NCBI RefSeq assembly: GCF_024166365.1
Contig: NC_064838.1
Span: forward strand, 76,648,001-76,712,000
Reading direction: 5' to 3'
Source: Elephas maximus indicus
Taxonomy: Eukaryota; Chordata; Mammalia; Proboscidea; Elephantidae
DNA length: 64,000 bases
Of the stretch, positions 23,713 through 34,742 are shown piece by piece (within the stretch, counting starts at the first letter, position 1; every line of letters starts with the position of its first letter). The notes beneath the pieces are model-generated. The model did not search any database, was not told the origin of the DNA, and worked only from the letters and a program-made list of their open reading frames with translations. The translations under genes were made by a program, and so were the position numbers.

Positions 23713-23836
23713 ACAAATCTGGCAATCTGCTTCTAAAAGGTCACAGCCGTTGAAAGCCCTATGGAGCAGTTTTACTCTGCACAGATGGGATCAAAATGGT
23801 TAGGAATGGGCTCCAGGGTAACCAACAACAATAGCA
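23713..23836 (+). mobile_element. Afro-type SINE, 5' truncated
   Basis: Begins in the body (ACAAATCTGGCAATCTGC) and ends in ACCAACAACAATAGCAAC-like tail sequence. Diverged. Confidence 0.65.
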
Positions 23837-23987
23837 ACAAGCAATCAAAAAGATATCCAAACCAATTACATGGGCCTCTTGCAGAGAACGTTTGTCTTCC
23901 AATTCTAAAATATATATTTATCATATTAATTTTGCATTTTATTTTATGCTTCATTTTTAAATAATTTTAAGGTAGCATACATTCCAC

Positions 23988-24335
23988 TGTGAGGCACTGG
24001 CGGGTGAGTGTTAGAATCCTTGCCTCTCATGCAGAAGATTTGGTTTGAGTTTCAACCAAAGCATCTCATGCACAGCTACCAGCTTCCTCTCGGGGAGGCT
24101 TGAGTGTTGCTATGATGGCTAACAGATTTCAGTGGAGCGTCCAGGCTAAGACGGACTAGGAAGAAAAGCCTGGCTGTCTACTTCCAAAACTCCTATGGAT
24201 CACAATGGAACTGATACTCTGGCCAATAATGTGGATGTCAGACAACTGGGCAGAGTTTTCTTCAGTTGTGCATGGGGTCACTATGAGTCAAGCTACTCAT
24301 AGCTTATTGGTAGCTAACAACAACAATAGTTACAA
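23988..24335 (+). mobile_element. Longer tRNA-headed SINE with RTE-related body
   Basis: The head GGCACTGGCGGGTGAGTGTT with a GGTTTGAGTTTC B-box-like motif is followed by GAGGCTTGAGTGTTGCTATG and GACGGACTAGGAAGAAAAGC. Both match the 5' region of the RTE copies (see 57965 and 37790 on minus). The tail has GTCACTATGAGTCAAGC and ends in AACAACAACAATAG. It is thus a composite of a tRNA-like head with RTE ends, distinct from the common short SINE. Confidence 0.7.
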
Positions 24336-24761
24336 CTAGTAATCAGTTAAAACTTTAAATTTGCTCCTACCTCATTAAACAAAAACTTGCATCATTAACA
24401 AATTTTGAGTTAATAAGGATTCAGAGCTACATCTTTTTCAAGACTTAGCTGTATATTCCACTGAAATTGTAAAATGACCAGTGCCTATTTTTTTTTAAGT
24501 ATTGATTGAGTACATTCATTCCTACTAATATAAATACTTAACATAATGTCCTGAAATATTTAAGGAAATCATCATGAGATAACTAGAAAAAATACTCTTG
24601 TTAAATAACAGATTTTTAATTTGTAAAACACTGCAATCAGTTCAATTAGACATACTTTTTATAATATGTGTTGTATCAGCAATATTATCCAAAAACATTT
24701 CTAACAATGACTTATAAATTGTCTTTTCAGGTGACTCTCTGCATTTTAACTGCATTAGACC
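24336..24761 (+). other. Upstream region of OR pseudogene
   Basis: AT-rich spacer that does not match the upstream regions of the other + strand ORs, so this OR is a more distant paralogue. A splice-acceptor-like CTTTTCAG ends at 24730, 31 bases before the lost ATG, as in the intact gene. Confidence 0.5.
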
Positions 24762-26200
24762 AGGAAAAATAGGAATAACTTCCCTGTGTTTGGGCCTTAC
24801 TCAAAACAAGAATATCAAAATTCTCTGCTTTGTATTATTCTTATTTTGTTACATTGCTATTTGGGTGGGAAACTTGCTCCTAATGATTTCTATCACATGC
24901 AGTCAGCTAAATGACCAACCCATGTATTTCCTCCTTACTTACCTCTCTCTCTCCGACCTTTGCTACACATCCACAGTGACACCAAATTTAATGTCTGACT
25001 TACTGGCAGAAAGGAAGGCCATTGCCTATAATAATTGCATGGCACAACTTTTTATCATTCATTTCCTCGGACACATCGAGATCTTCATCCTCGCTTGGAT
25101 GGCCTATGACCACTATGTGGCCGTCTGCAAGCCACTTCACTAAACTGTCGTCATGAGCAGGCAGAGGTGTAACATAATTGTCATACATTGTTGTACTAGG
25201 GGATTTATGCACTCTGCCAGTTTCTTCTCACTATCTTCTTACCCTTCTGTGGCCCCAATGATATGATCACTACTCCTGTGATGTGTATCCTTTCCTGAAA
25301 TCCGCTTCCACCAATAAACACAAAATTGGTTTATTGGAAATTGTCAGTTAGGGTCTGAATTGTTAGGTGATTGTCATGGATTGAATTGTGCCCCCCCCCA
25401 AAATATGTGTTAGGTTGGTTAGACCATGATTCCCAGTATTGTGTGGTTGTCCTCCATTTTGTGATTGTAATTTTATGCTAAAGAGGATTAGGGTGGGATT
25501 ATAACATCACCCTTACTCAGGTCACCGCCCTGCTCCAGTGTAAAGGGAGTTTCCCTGGGGTGGGGCCTGCACCACCTTTTATCTCTCAAGAAACAAAAGG
25601 AAAGGGAAGCAATCAGAGAGTGAGGGACCTCATACCACCAAGAAAGCAGCACCAGGAGCAGAGCGTGTCCTTTGGACATGGGGTCCCTGTGCCTGAGAAG
25701 CTCCTTGACCAGGGGAAGATTAAGGACAAGGACCTTCCTCCTGAACCAACAGAAAGAGAAAGCCTTCCCCTGGAGATGATGCCCTGAATTTGAACTTGTA
25801 ACCCACTAGACTTTGAGAAAATAAATTTCTCTTTGTTAAAGCCATCCACTTGTGGTATTTCTGTTATGGCAGCACTAGATAACTAAGACTGTGACCTTTG
25901 TGATTTTGATGGTGTCTTATATTCTGATATTATTTACCATGAGGGCTTACCCTGCCAAAAGTCGTACCAAAGCTCTTTCAACTTGCAGTTCTCACATAAC
26001 AGTTATAGTCCTGTTCTTTGTGCCAGTCCTCCTCATACTCATTACACCAGCTGTAAATTTTCCAGAAGATGAAGTGCTCGCCCTTTTCTACACCATCATT
26101 GTTCCCACGTTCGACCCTCTGATCTTCACGCTGAGAAACATGGAGATGAAGACCGCGACGAAGATGTGGTACTATCAATTATTTTGGAAGGAAAGTAAAT
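24762..26200 (+). pseudogene. Olfactory receptor pseudogene split by a solo LTR
   Basis: Left part 24762-25366 covers the N-terminus to TM5, with [38 protein letters not shown] and [14 protein letters not shown]. Right part 25891-26200 covers TM5 to the C-terminus, with [29 protein letters not shown] and a FDPLIF version of NPLIY. The start codon is damaged, ATGG reading AGG near 24763. Codon 130 (Tyr) is TAA at 25141, and frameshifts follow in the EC2 region. A solo LTR lies at 25372-25890 within TM5. Like the intact gene it has DHY for DRY. It belongs to the same OR group but is more diverged than the duplicated pair. Confidence 0.9.
25372..25890 (+). mobile_element. Solo LTR, ERVL-MaLR-like fossil
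   Basis: A 519-base LTR starting TGTCATGGATTGAATTGTG and ending CACTAGATAACTAAGACT, with AATAAA near its 3' end. The target repeat is GTGAT/GTGAC (one mismatch) at 25367-25371 and 25891-25895. No internal retroviral region remains. It is the same family as 27202-27652. It sits inside an OR pseudogene. Both ends are present, so it is a whole solo LTR, moderately old. Confidence 0.72.
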
Positions 26201-26888
26201 TGCATGAAAGGCATTTTGAATTTCACTTAAAGCTCAACAGTGAGCCATAAAATTGAAGTAGAATGTTATACAAAATGTGTACAGGAGTATGTGAACGTAT
26301 GCAAGAGTACAAGGTCAAAGCTCAATATCTTTAGTATTTGCTCAAACCACTTCCTGTTTGGAAAATTTTATCATATATTTTGTGTTCATTTTTACTGTGT
26401 TCTCCTCAGATATCTGCTTCAAGTTCTCCATACTTTGACATTTTATTTTGACAATATAATGAAGTCTCTTTTCTCCCCTTCTCTAGATTTTTAATCTCAT
26501 TCTAGTGGGCCCCTATTTATAGAAACAGGGAGCCACCTAGTAGAGGAGAGATGTAATTTTTATACTCCCTGTCCCAGCATTTAAGAAAAGAGGATAGGAG
26601 GATGGATTTTCTAGTTTAGGTCAATAGGTAAATTAGTGGAACCTTTAACACCTTTACATACTCAGCCTTCATAAGCATGACTGAAAACACTTAAAGAAAA
26701 AAAAAGAAGCAACACCTTTCTGCTTTCACTGGACAAGATGCTTCTACCTAGCTATTCTCATCCTCTCCCACATAACGGGAGATACGATATCCCAAAAACC
26801 TTGGCAGACATATCTGGATGACGTTAATTTCAATGTTAGTTAAGTTCAGGTTATAATTCTATCTGAAAAATCTGTAACATAAAGATTC
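26201..26888 (+). other. Gene-free spacer
   Basis: 3' flank of the OR pseudogene and AT-rich spacer. No gene or named repeat recognised. Confidence 0.5.
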
Positions 26889-27051
26889 AAAAAAACCCAA
26901 ACCCATTGCCATCGAGTTGATTCCGACTCATAGGGACCCTATAGAACAGAGTAGAGCTGCCCCATATGGTTTCCAAGGAGTGCCTGGTGGATTCGAACTG
27001 CCGACTTGTTGGTTAGCAGCCATAGCACTTAACCACTATGCAACCAGTGTT
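26889..27051 (-). mobile_element. Afro-type SINE
   Basis: Minus orientation, well preserved: tail CCATCGAGTTGATTCCGACT, body GGTTTCCAAGGAGTGCCTGG, head GTTAGCAGCCATAGCACTTAACC. Confidence 0.92.
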
Positions 27052-27201
27052 TCATGATAGTAAAAGACATTACAAAAAAAAAAAAAAAAAGCCTTATTTG
27101 AAATAATATAAAAATAAGAGGAAAGAAGAAAGGAAAAATTATACAAATATATTATAAATAAATTTATAGTTGCCCAACAATGTGAATATATTAAATACCA
27201 C

Positions 27202-27652
27202 TGTTGCGGATTGAATTATGTCCCCCCAAAATGTGTGTATCAGTTTGGCTGGGCCATGACTCCTGGTATTGTGGGATTTTCCTAAATGTTGTAAATCCTT
27301 CCATTCTGATGCTAATAAGGGAGAATGGGTAGCAGTTGTGTTAGAGACAAAGGACTCATTCTACAAGATTGGATTGTGTCCTGAGGTGGGGGGGGGGAGG
27401 CGGGGAACCTCGTACCAACAAGGAATCACAGCTGGAAGCAGAGCATAACCTTTGGGCCTGGGTTCCCTGCTAGGAAAACTCCTAGTCTGGGGGATTTTGT
27501 AAGAAGGTAGAGAGAGAGAGAAAGTCTTCTTCTGGAACTGACATCCTGAATTTGGACTTTTAGCCTACTTTACTGAGAGAAAATAAACTTCTCTTTGTTA
27601 AAGCCATCCACTTGAGGTATTTCTGTTATAACAGCACCAGATAACTAAGACA
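27202..27652 (+). mobile_element. Solo LTR, ERVL-MaLR-like fossil
   Basis: A 451-base LTR starting TGTTGCGGATTGAATTATG and ending CCAGATAACTAAGACA, with AATAAA near the end. It has a perfect 5-bp target repeat ACCAC at 27197-27201 and 27653-27657. It is the same family as the LTR at 25372. It is a whole solo LTR without internal region, of similar or slightly younger age. Confidence 0.75.
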
Positions 27653-27657
27653 ACCAC

Positions 27658-28428
27658 TGATTTGTATGTTTTAATATGGTTAATTTTAGGTTAGGTGAGT
27701 TCCAGCTCAATATATAAAAATGCAAAACACGTAAAAATCCCAGCACCTCACCTGTCACTGCATTGCGTCTTTTAACACAGGTAAGGTGCTCTGTTCAGTT
27801 CCCTGCATGTGCAATTCAGTTGTGAAGGGATTTAAGGACTGTAGAGACAATGCTAATGAATGGACATGGAGCTGTGGAATATTCTCTCTTTCTCCTTCCA
27901 AGTGGAACGCCTGAGACACAATATTTTATACAGCTTTCTGGGAAGAAAATCCAGTAGGTGGTAAAAACATTTGCTTTTGATGTTGAACAGTGACCAGCTA
28001 GAAAATTCACTTTCTCATTTTCCTGTCTTATTTCCATTTCTTCGTGCCTGACTTTTAGCTAATAATATTTTGCTTAGTGTCTGATTCTTAGGAAACCCAA
28101 GTTACGATATTTGGTTTCAGAAATGGCCCTAGAAAGCAGACCCTCATGAAAAAAATTTACGTTTGGATTTTACAGAAGTCTGAGTGTATAGACCCCACTG
28201 CTGTTACGAGGTGACCATCACAACCATTTATAAATATATAGAAAAAGGTTTGAAGGAAAGGTACCAGGATGATAACAGGATTATACATACTTTATATATA
28301 TATTCATGAATGTGAGGAAAACAAAAATTCTCACAAGTGGATCGGTAAACATCATGAAAAATGAAGAAGAATTTGAACTTGTCAATAATTTCATTCCACT
28401 TGCTGAAAAATCTATGTACATGGAAGCC
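27658..28428. other. Gene-free spacer
   Basis: No gene or repeat recognised apart from short AT runs. It lies just left of duplication copy B. Confidence 0.45.
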
Positions 28429-28603
28429 AAAACCAAAAACCAAACTTGTTGCCATCGAGGCATTTCTTACTCTTGGGGGCCCCAGGTGTTGCAGAATAGA
28501 ATTACACTAGTCTGTGCTCTTTCAAGGTCAGATCACTAGGCCTTTCTTCCAAGGTTTCCCTGGGTGAGTTCAAACTGTCAACTTTTCCATTAGTGGTATT
28601 AAA
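28429..28603 (-). mobile_element. Degraded Afro-type SINE
   Basis: Minus orientation: the tail AACTTGTTGCCATCGAGG, body and head are still traceable but with many changes. It sits at the left edge of duplication copy B. Confidence 0.65.
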
Positions 28604-29176
28604 GAGGAAAAGTAATAACAGACGTCTTACTATGATTTTAAGTTTTTTCTTATCCACAAAACCAAATATTAACCATAAAAACCTATCAGAAACTTCTCTA
28701 CAGCAATGTAAATTTGCCTTAACCTGCTAGAATAGTCAACAAACCATTACCTCCTAATATAAATCTCAAAAAGTCTCTTGCCTGCAGGTAGATGGAAGAC
28801 AAAACTATTAGCAGCCAGGCCAAAAATAAACTGATAGCAGTTGATCTAGTAAAGAGGGGAGGAGGTAGACTTCAATCAATCATGTTAAGATTAGCTAATG
28901 GTTAAAAAAAAATGGTTAGTCTTCTGCATTTCTCCTTCCTGTTCTCTTTATAAGCTCCATTGTACCTAGCTTCTTGGAGCCATTTGCTTTTTCTGGAATC
29001 CATATGGCCTCCTGATATGAATACAGAATAACTGCTCAGAATAAACCTTATGTTCAAATTTTGGTGAGTTTTGATTATTTTTAACAGTAGTCAAATGTTG
29101 AACAATTGTGCCACCCAGGAGCTCCATGGAAGCAACATTCAAAAAACCAGTGATGTATTGCTTTGGGCACATCAGT

Positions 29177-29335
29177 CACACAAAAACAAACCTGTTGCCA
29201 TCCAGTGGATTCTGACTCCTATCAACCCTATAGGACAAAGCAGAAGTGCCCCATAGTTTCTGAAGAGCTGCTGGTGGCTTTGAACTGCTGATCTTTGGTT
29301 AGCAGCCGAGCTCTTAACCACTGTGCCTCCAGGGC
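29177..29335 (-). mobile_element. Afro-type SINE
   Basis: Partner of the SINE at 553-716, at the same place in copy B. Confidence 0.85.
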
Positions 29336-29803
29336 CTTTTTTAAAGTATTAAAAAACAAATACGTTACTTTGATGACCAAGGTGTACCTGACCCAAATCC
29401 AGTATTTTCAAGTGCCTCATATACATGAGAAAGCTTGGCAATGAAAAAGGAAGACAGATGATATGTTGCTAAGGTTGAACTGTGTTGGCAAAGACTGTTT
29501 AATATACCATGGACTGCAAACAAATCAGTCTTAGAAGAAATACAATTAGAATACTCCTTACAAGTGAAGATGAAAAAACTTCATTTATTACGTTGGGCAT
29601 TTTATCAAGAAAGACAAATCACTAAAAAAGAACATCAAGTTTGATACAGTGTCAGTGAAAAAGATCGAAAGCCCTCAATAAATGGACTGACACATAGCCA
29701 CAACATTGGGCTCAAACATACTAAAGATCATGAAGGGATCATTTCACTTGTTATACATAAGGTTGCCATGAGTTGAACTCAACTGGTGCCGATGAATAAC
29801 AAG
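29336..29803 (+). mobile_element. RTE (BovB-like) LINE, 3' fragment
   Basis: Partner of 720-1192. It contains GATGACCAAGGTGTACCTGACC and the 3' tail ending near AATAACAAGTATG. Confidence 0.8.
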
Positions 29804-30673
29804 TATGTACATATAAATCTTTGTGTATTAAAAACTGTATTAAAATTAAAATCCAAGTTTAAGAAAAAAATTCCCCAAAAATATAAATTGTCAAAAATGT
29901 TACCTTTAGTTTGGAATATCTTAGGTAACAAGTTTTCCTCTATAAATACCTGAATTTTCTAAAATGTCTGCAGTGTGTATTATTTTTACTGACAGGTATT
30001 TTATACTAAAAGAAAATTTAAATAAACTATGTATTTTTTTAATTTCACTGCAGGTATACAGAATCCATGGGAAGAAACAATTTTTTTCTAAAAAGAGTAT
30101 ACTATTAGTATAAAAGCAAAGTGTGCCTAGCCAAAAAAAAAAAAAAAATTTTAAAAGAGAGGGCATATAAAATGACAGACAATGAGGGATTCACGTGACC
30201 TCAGCCAGAACCTCCAAGACGGGTAAGACGAGGAATTGATTAAGAAAAGCAAACTCATTGTCAGAGTTGATTCCGACTCCAGTTGCTATGGGGAGTTGCT
30301 TTGCTGCCACTTAATACAAAGCACAGAAAACTTCTGGGAGAAAAAGACAATCAACCCGTCAATCCTAAATAAAATTTGTGAGGGCCGAAGCACTGGGCTG
30401 AATTAAACAGGAATTCCTTTTGTAGTAGCCTTGGTTTCCCTACAGTCAGAGCCTGAGGCAATGCTTACATACAAGTGGTTTCTTTGGGAAATGATCCCAG
30501 GTGGCGGGAATGTGGGACAGGAGGAATAAAGCAGGGAAAAAAAGAGAGCCAATATGAAGATGAATCATATTGTTGGCCATTCTTTTGATGACTGACATCT
30601 CTTCTGAAAGACCTGCCGGGGACATTATGAAACTCATCTCAGAATGTCTGCCTGAGGACAAAGGGGGAACACA

Positions 30674-30833
30674 TTTATCTATCAGATCCCATTGTCCTTA
30701 CAGGTCAAGTGTGGCTTAGCAGGCTTTAACTTCTACATACTTCCTGATTGTACTTCTGGAGATGTCCTGTGGGTGCCTGCAGCATCCCAGACTGCTGTCA
30801 GACCAGCCCAAGGACATCAGCAAGAGTTTCTTG
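30674..30833 (+). repeat. Left arm of a 160-base inverted repeat
   Basis: From ATCTATCAGATCCCATTGTC to CAAGAGTTTCTTGGTCAGG. The right arm is at 31264-31427. The left arm has its partner in copy A at about 5595-5765. Confidence 0.85.
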
Positions 30834-31263
30834 GTCAGGGATGAACAAGTAGGAGGGCTGTAATTTTGCACCTACATGGAACTGGTTGTCATAGCAGGGC
30901 CTGGAGTAGCCATTTGGACTTGAAAAAAATACAGGAAGTATTCCACCCACTTTTCAAACAACTTATTGTGGGGTAAACCAAAATTCAAATCCTGGGTCCA
31001 ATTTCCCTGCCCTAAGATTTCTTTGGCATTTTCCATTTTGTCTCTGCTCAGACCTTACCACCAACTGGTTCCTCAGAATTTGTTACAACATAAAGCACTT
31101 GCTTTATGGCCTATCAATATTGAATGAATATGGGCCATTGGATTGTGATCAGAATATACAAGGTATAAAGAATTATTAACCCTGACATACCTGTGTGTTT
31201 GGAACTTGAGAGTCATGAAACCATTTTCAGCGGCACATTTGGCCAACATTTTTTTGGTAGATC

Positions 31264-31427
31264 TCAGCAAGAAACTCTTGCTGATGTCCTTGGGCTGGTC
31301 TGACAGCAGCTTGGGATGCAGCAGGCACCCACAGGACATCTCCAGAAGTACAATCAGGAAGTATGTAGAAGTTAGAGCCTACTGAACCACACTTGACCTG
31401 TTAGGACAAAGGGATCTGATAGATAAA
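31264..31427 (-). repeat. Right arm of the inverted repeat (copy B only)
   Basis: Reverse complement of the left arm: CTCTTGCTGATGTCCTTGGG, GCACCCACAGGACATCTCC, ending ATCTGATAGAT. Copy A has unrelated sequence here (about 6185-6215), so this arm arose in B or was lost from A. Confidence 0.85.
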
Positions 31428-33230
31428 AGTCAATAAAAATAGTGAGAGTGTGCAATGGGATAATTATATCTCAGTTAATGCACTTTAAATTCCATAGGGA
31501 AATTAATTACCAAACTTATTTGTAATTTCCACCCCTGAGACCACAGTGGATACAACTTTTGGATACAAAAAAATAAAGATAAAAAGCATTTTCAATGTAA
31601 ATGTTGATGACGACTTTTTTTTCCTATTAGTCACAGACATCGGGAGAGACTATTCCCCTCTTCAGGGAATGTAGTGAAGGACTACACCCAGGACCAACAA
31701 ACACTGATTGGATGCTGAAATTTATTAATCTTTAGCAAGGATAGCATAGATGGTAAGCATTTATTCTGACTGCACTGTAAGCTCTGAATACTGCCTTTGA
31801 CTCAGAGCTAAACAAATTTATTCATGAGCTATTGACCTGCTAAGTGAAAATGTGACCAACGTATATGAAGTAAGTATTTTATCCAAACAGAAGATAGTTA
31901 AGTTTGCATATCTATACATACATGTATGTATATCTAGGTAATATAAATTACATTTTTCTCTGTAAATATACTGATTTTAATCCTTTCGAAATGTTTGCCC
32001 CCCTTCCTTCAAGCTTTTGCAAACATTTAAAAAATAACTTCTCATTTTCCAAGTAAAATGAATTGAATGATTCGTGTACTATCCCTGGTCAGATGTTAAA
32101 ATAAAGCAAAATTTTTTTAGTATAATATTGAGAATTTCATGATGGAAATAATAAAAGTATTCATCGTCATATCTGGCTCTTATTAGAGGAGAAATCAAAG
32201 GAGTTGATAGATTAATGAAGTGAGTAACTTGCATTTTACGTAAAGGAGAAAAGACAGCTATAGAGAAGAAGAAGCACAAGTCAAAGAAATTAAGGGATGC
32301 ACTAAAATGGAGATACATTACTCCCTTTCTCCTTCGTTACTCTTTGCAGGAGAAGCTTACAGTGGGTAGTTAAGAGCATGAAATGTTATGGGTTTAGACA
32401 ACTTAATGTCAGAGTCTCCTGGGCACCAATGTGGAATAAACTTAATGAGTGGGGGAGAGAATAGGTTAATTGTAAGAGAAAAAGAAAGGCTTATTTCAAT
32501 AAATAATTGGTACTAGTAACAGGAGAGAGCATAGAAGATGTTGAGAAAAATACATCTCTGCTTTGACTTTTTGGGCGAGAAACCATGGGTAGTAGCTGGC
32601 ACTAACCTAAAAATTCCTACAATAATTCCAAGACTAGAAGAACTATCACGGCCTCTTAGGCTTCCAATGCCATTGTAACATTTTTATTGCTCTTCATAAG
32701 GTTGTTAACATATATTTAGCTCTTAACACAGGTTAGCACGAATCAATGAGGTACATACCTTGGATATAAACAACTTGATAAGCAAGATAAATAATATTTC
32801 ATTGAAATATTTTTTTCAATAATGCAAAAGTGCACAATAAATGGAATATTAAAATTTTAAATAAAGACGGGATTTGAACCTACACTTGAACACTTCATTC
32901 TGGTCCTCTTTCAACCTATGAACAGGATGAGCTACTCCAGGACAAGAAATGCATCTTCTGTAAGCTCACTTTAGCATCCCATCCATAAGGTGACTGTACT
33001 TCTTAACTTGTAACTTGAGCTGTTATAACTATTATTATCTCTCCTTCTCACTCTCAAAAATAGCCTGATCAGAATGGTAAATGTGTGTATGTTATAGGAT
33101 AGCTGATCAATTAACTAAATTTGTTTCTGCAATGCTCACTCTGATTCACACATGCTTAATTAATTTTTCTGATGCTAACTTGTAGCTTTTTTTCCCAGTT
33201 ATACCTTCTGAGAATTAACTGCATCAGACC

Positions 33231-34163
33231 ATGGAAAATATCAATAATGTCACAGAATTTATTCTTTTGGGACTTTCCCAGAACAAGACAATTAAAACTT
33301 TCTGCTTTCTATTATTCTTACTTTGTTACATAGCTATTTGGATGGGAAACTTGCTCATAATCATTTTCATTACATACAGTCAGCTAATAGACCAACCCAT
33401 GTATTTCTTTCTTAAATACCTTGCTCTCGCAGACCTGTGTTATACCTAAACAGTGACGCCCAAGCTTCTCACTGATTTACTGGAAGAAACAAACACGATT
33501 TCTTACGCTAGCTGCATGGCACAGCTTTTTGCTATGCACTTCTGTTCGGGGATAGGAATTTTCATCCTCACAGTGATGGCCTATGACCGCTACTTGGCTA
33601 TCTGCAAGCCCCTGCACTACACTGTCATCATGAGCAGAAGGAAGTGTTATGTATTGGTCTTTGCTTGCTGTACTGGGGCATTTCTGCATGCCTTTGTGCA
33701 GTGTCTCCTCACTATCAACTTACCTTTCTGTGGCCCCAATGAGATAGATCACTACTTCTGCGATGTCAATCCTTTGCTAAAACTGGCCTGCACAGACACG
33801 TACATCTTCGGGATCCTGGTTGTTGCCAATTCAGGCATAATTAGTTTGGTGAATTTTGTTGTCTTGATGCTGTCTTACTTCTTGATATTACACACCATCA
33901 GGGTCTACCCTGCCAAAAGCCGCAACAAAGCTCTTTCTACTTGCAGTTCCCACATAACAGTTGTGGTTCTTTTCTTTGCGCCTATCCTATACATTTACAT
34001 TAGACCAGCTATAACTTTTCCAGAAGATAAAGTGTTTGCTCTTTTCTACACCATCATTGCCCCCATGTTCAACCCTCTGATCTACACTTTGAGAAACATG
34101 GCGATGAAGACTGCGATGAGGAAAGTTGGTGCCAGAATCCATTTTTGGTTGGAAGGCAAATGA
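33231..34163 (+). pseudogene. Olfactory receptor, family 4-like, one nonsense codon
   Basis: 310 codons, duplicate of the intact OR at 8593-9531. The whole frame is open except for codon 73 (33447-33449), where TCA (Ser) is TAA in the YTSTVTP segment at the end of TM2. Everything else is present: NVTEF N-terminus, QPMYFFL, CMAQLF, a canonical [28 protein letters not shown] with the EC2 cysteines, [10 protein letters not shown] and [11 protein letters not shown]. So it has the consensus DRY that the intact copy lacks. The upstream splice acceptor is kept. It was probably lost recently, or the stop may be polymorphic or an assembly error. Confidence 0.93.
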
Positions 34164-34539
34164 TCTGGAAGGCACATCTACTCCTCATTCCACACCCTAT
34201 CCAAGTGAGTTTGCTCCATCTTAAGTTTGTTAAAGCAACAACTGACCGTAAGAACCATAAGCATAGGCACTGATATCAGTTCATTAATATTATAATTTAC
34301 TTTAAAAGACCTTGGTCTTTCTTTATTGATCTGTGTTTCTTATTTACATTATTCCCTGCTACTTTGAGTCATTATTTCCTTGTTCAACTGTTGTACTTTT
34401 ATTTGGTACTTTTTTCTTTGGGTTTTGTCCATAATCAGAGTCCACATTTCTATCTCCTGAGTGCTTTGGTTCCATGAAGAATCTCCAAATTTACATAAGC
34501 TCCATTGGTATCTATCATCCCACATTTGAAGGGCTGTAT

Positions 34540-34742
34540 GGACTGTTGGCATAGTGGTTAAGTACTTGTCTGCTATCCAAACTGTCAGTGGTTCAAACCC
34601 ACCAGACACTCCATGGGACAAAAAAAGTGGCCGTCCACTTCTACAAATATCACAGCGTTGGAAACTCTATGTGGCAGTTCTACTTTGTTCTGTAGGATCA
34701 CAATGAGTCAGAATCAACTCAAGGGCACAGGGTTTGGTTGCG
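34540..34742 (+). mobile_element. Afro-type SINE (long form)
   Basis: Partner of 9888-10088. Head GGCATAGTGGTTAAGTACTT, tail CACAATGAGTCAGAATCAAC. Confidence 0.87.

Larger units (their letters stand above)
29804..33230 (+). other. Duplicated gene-free spacer, copy B
   Basis: Aligned with 1193-1288 plus 4854-8592. It contains the L1-empty site at about 29895 and the inverted repeat described separately. Upstream of the OR a splice-acceptor-like TTTTTTTCCCAG ends at 33198, 32 bases before the ATG, matching the intact gene. Confidence 0.55.
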
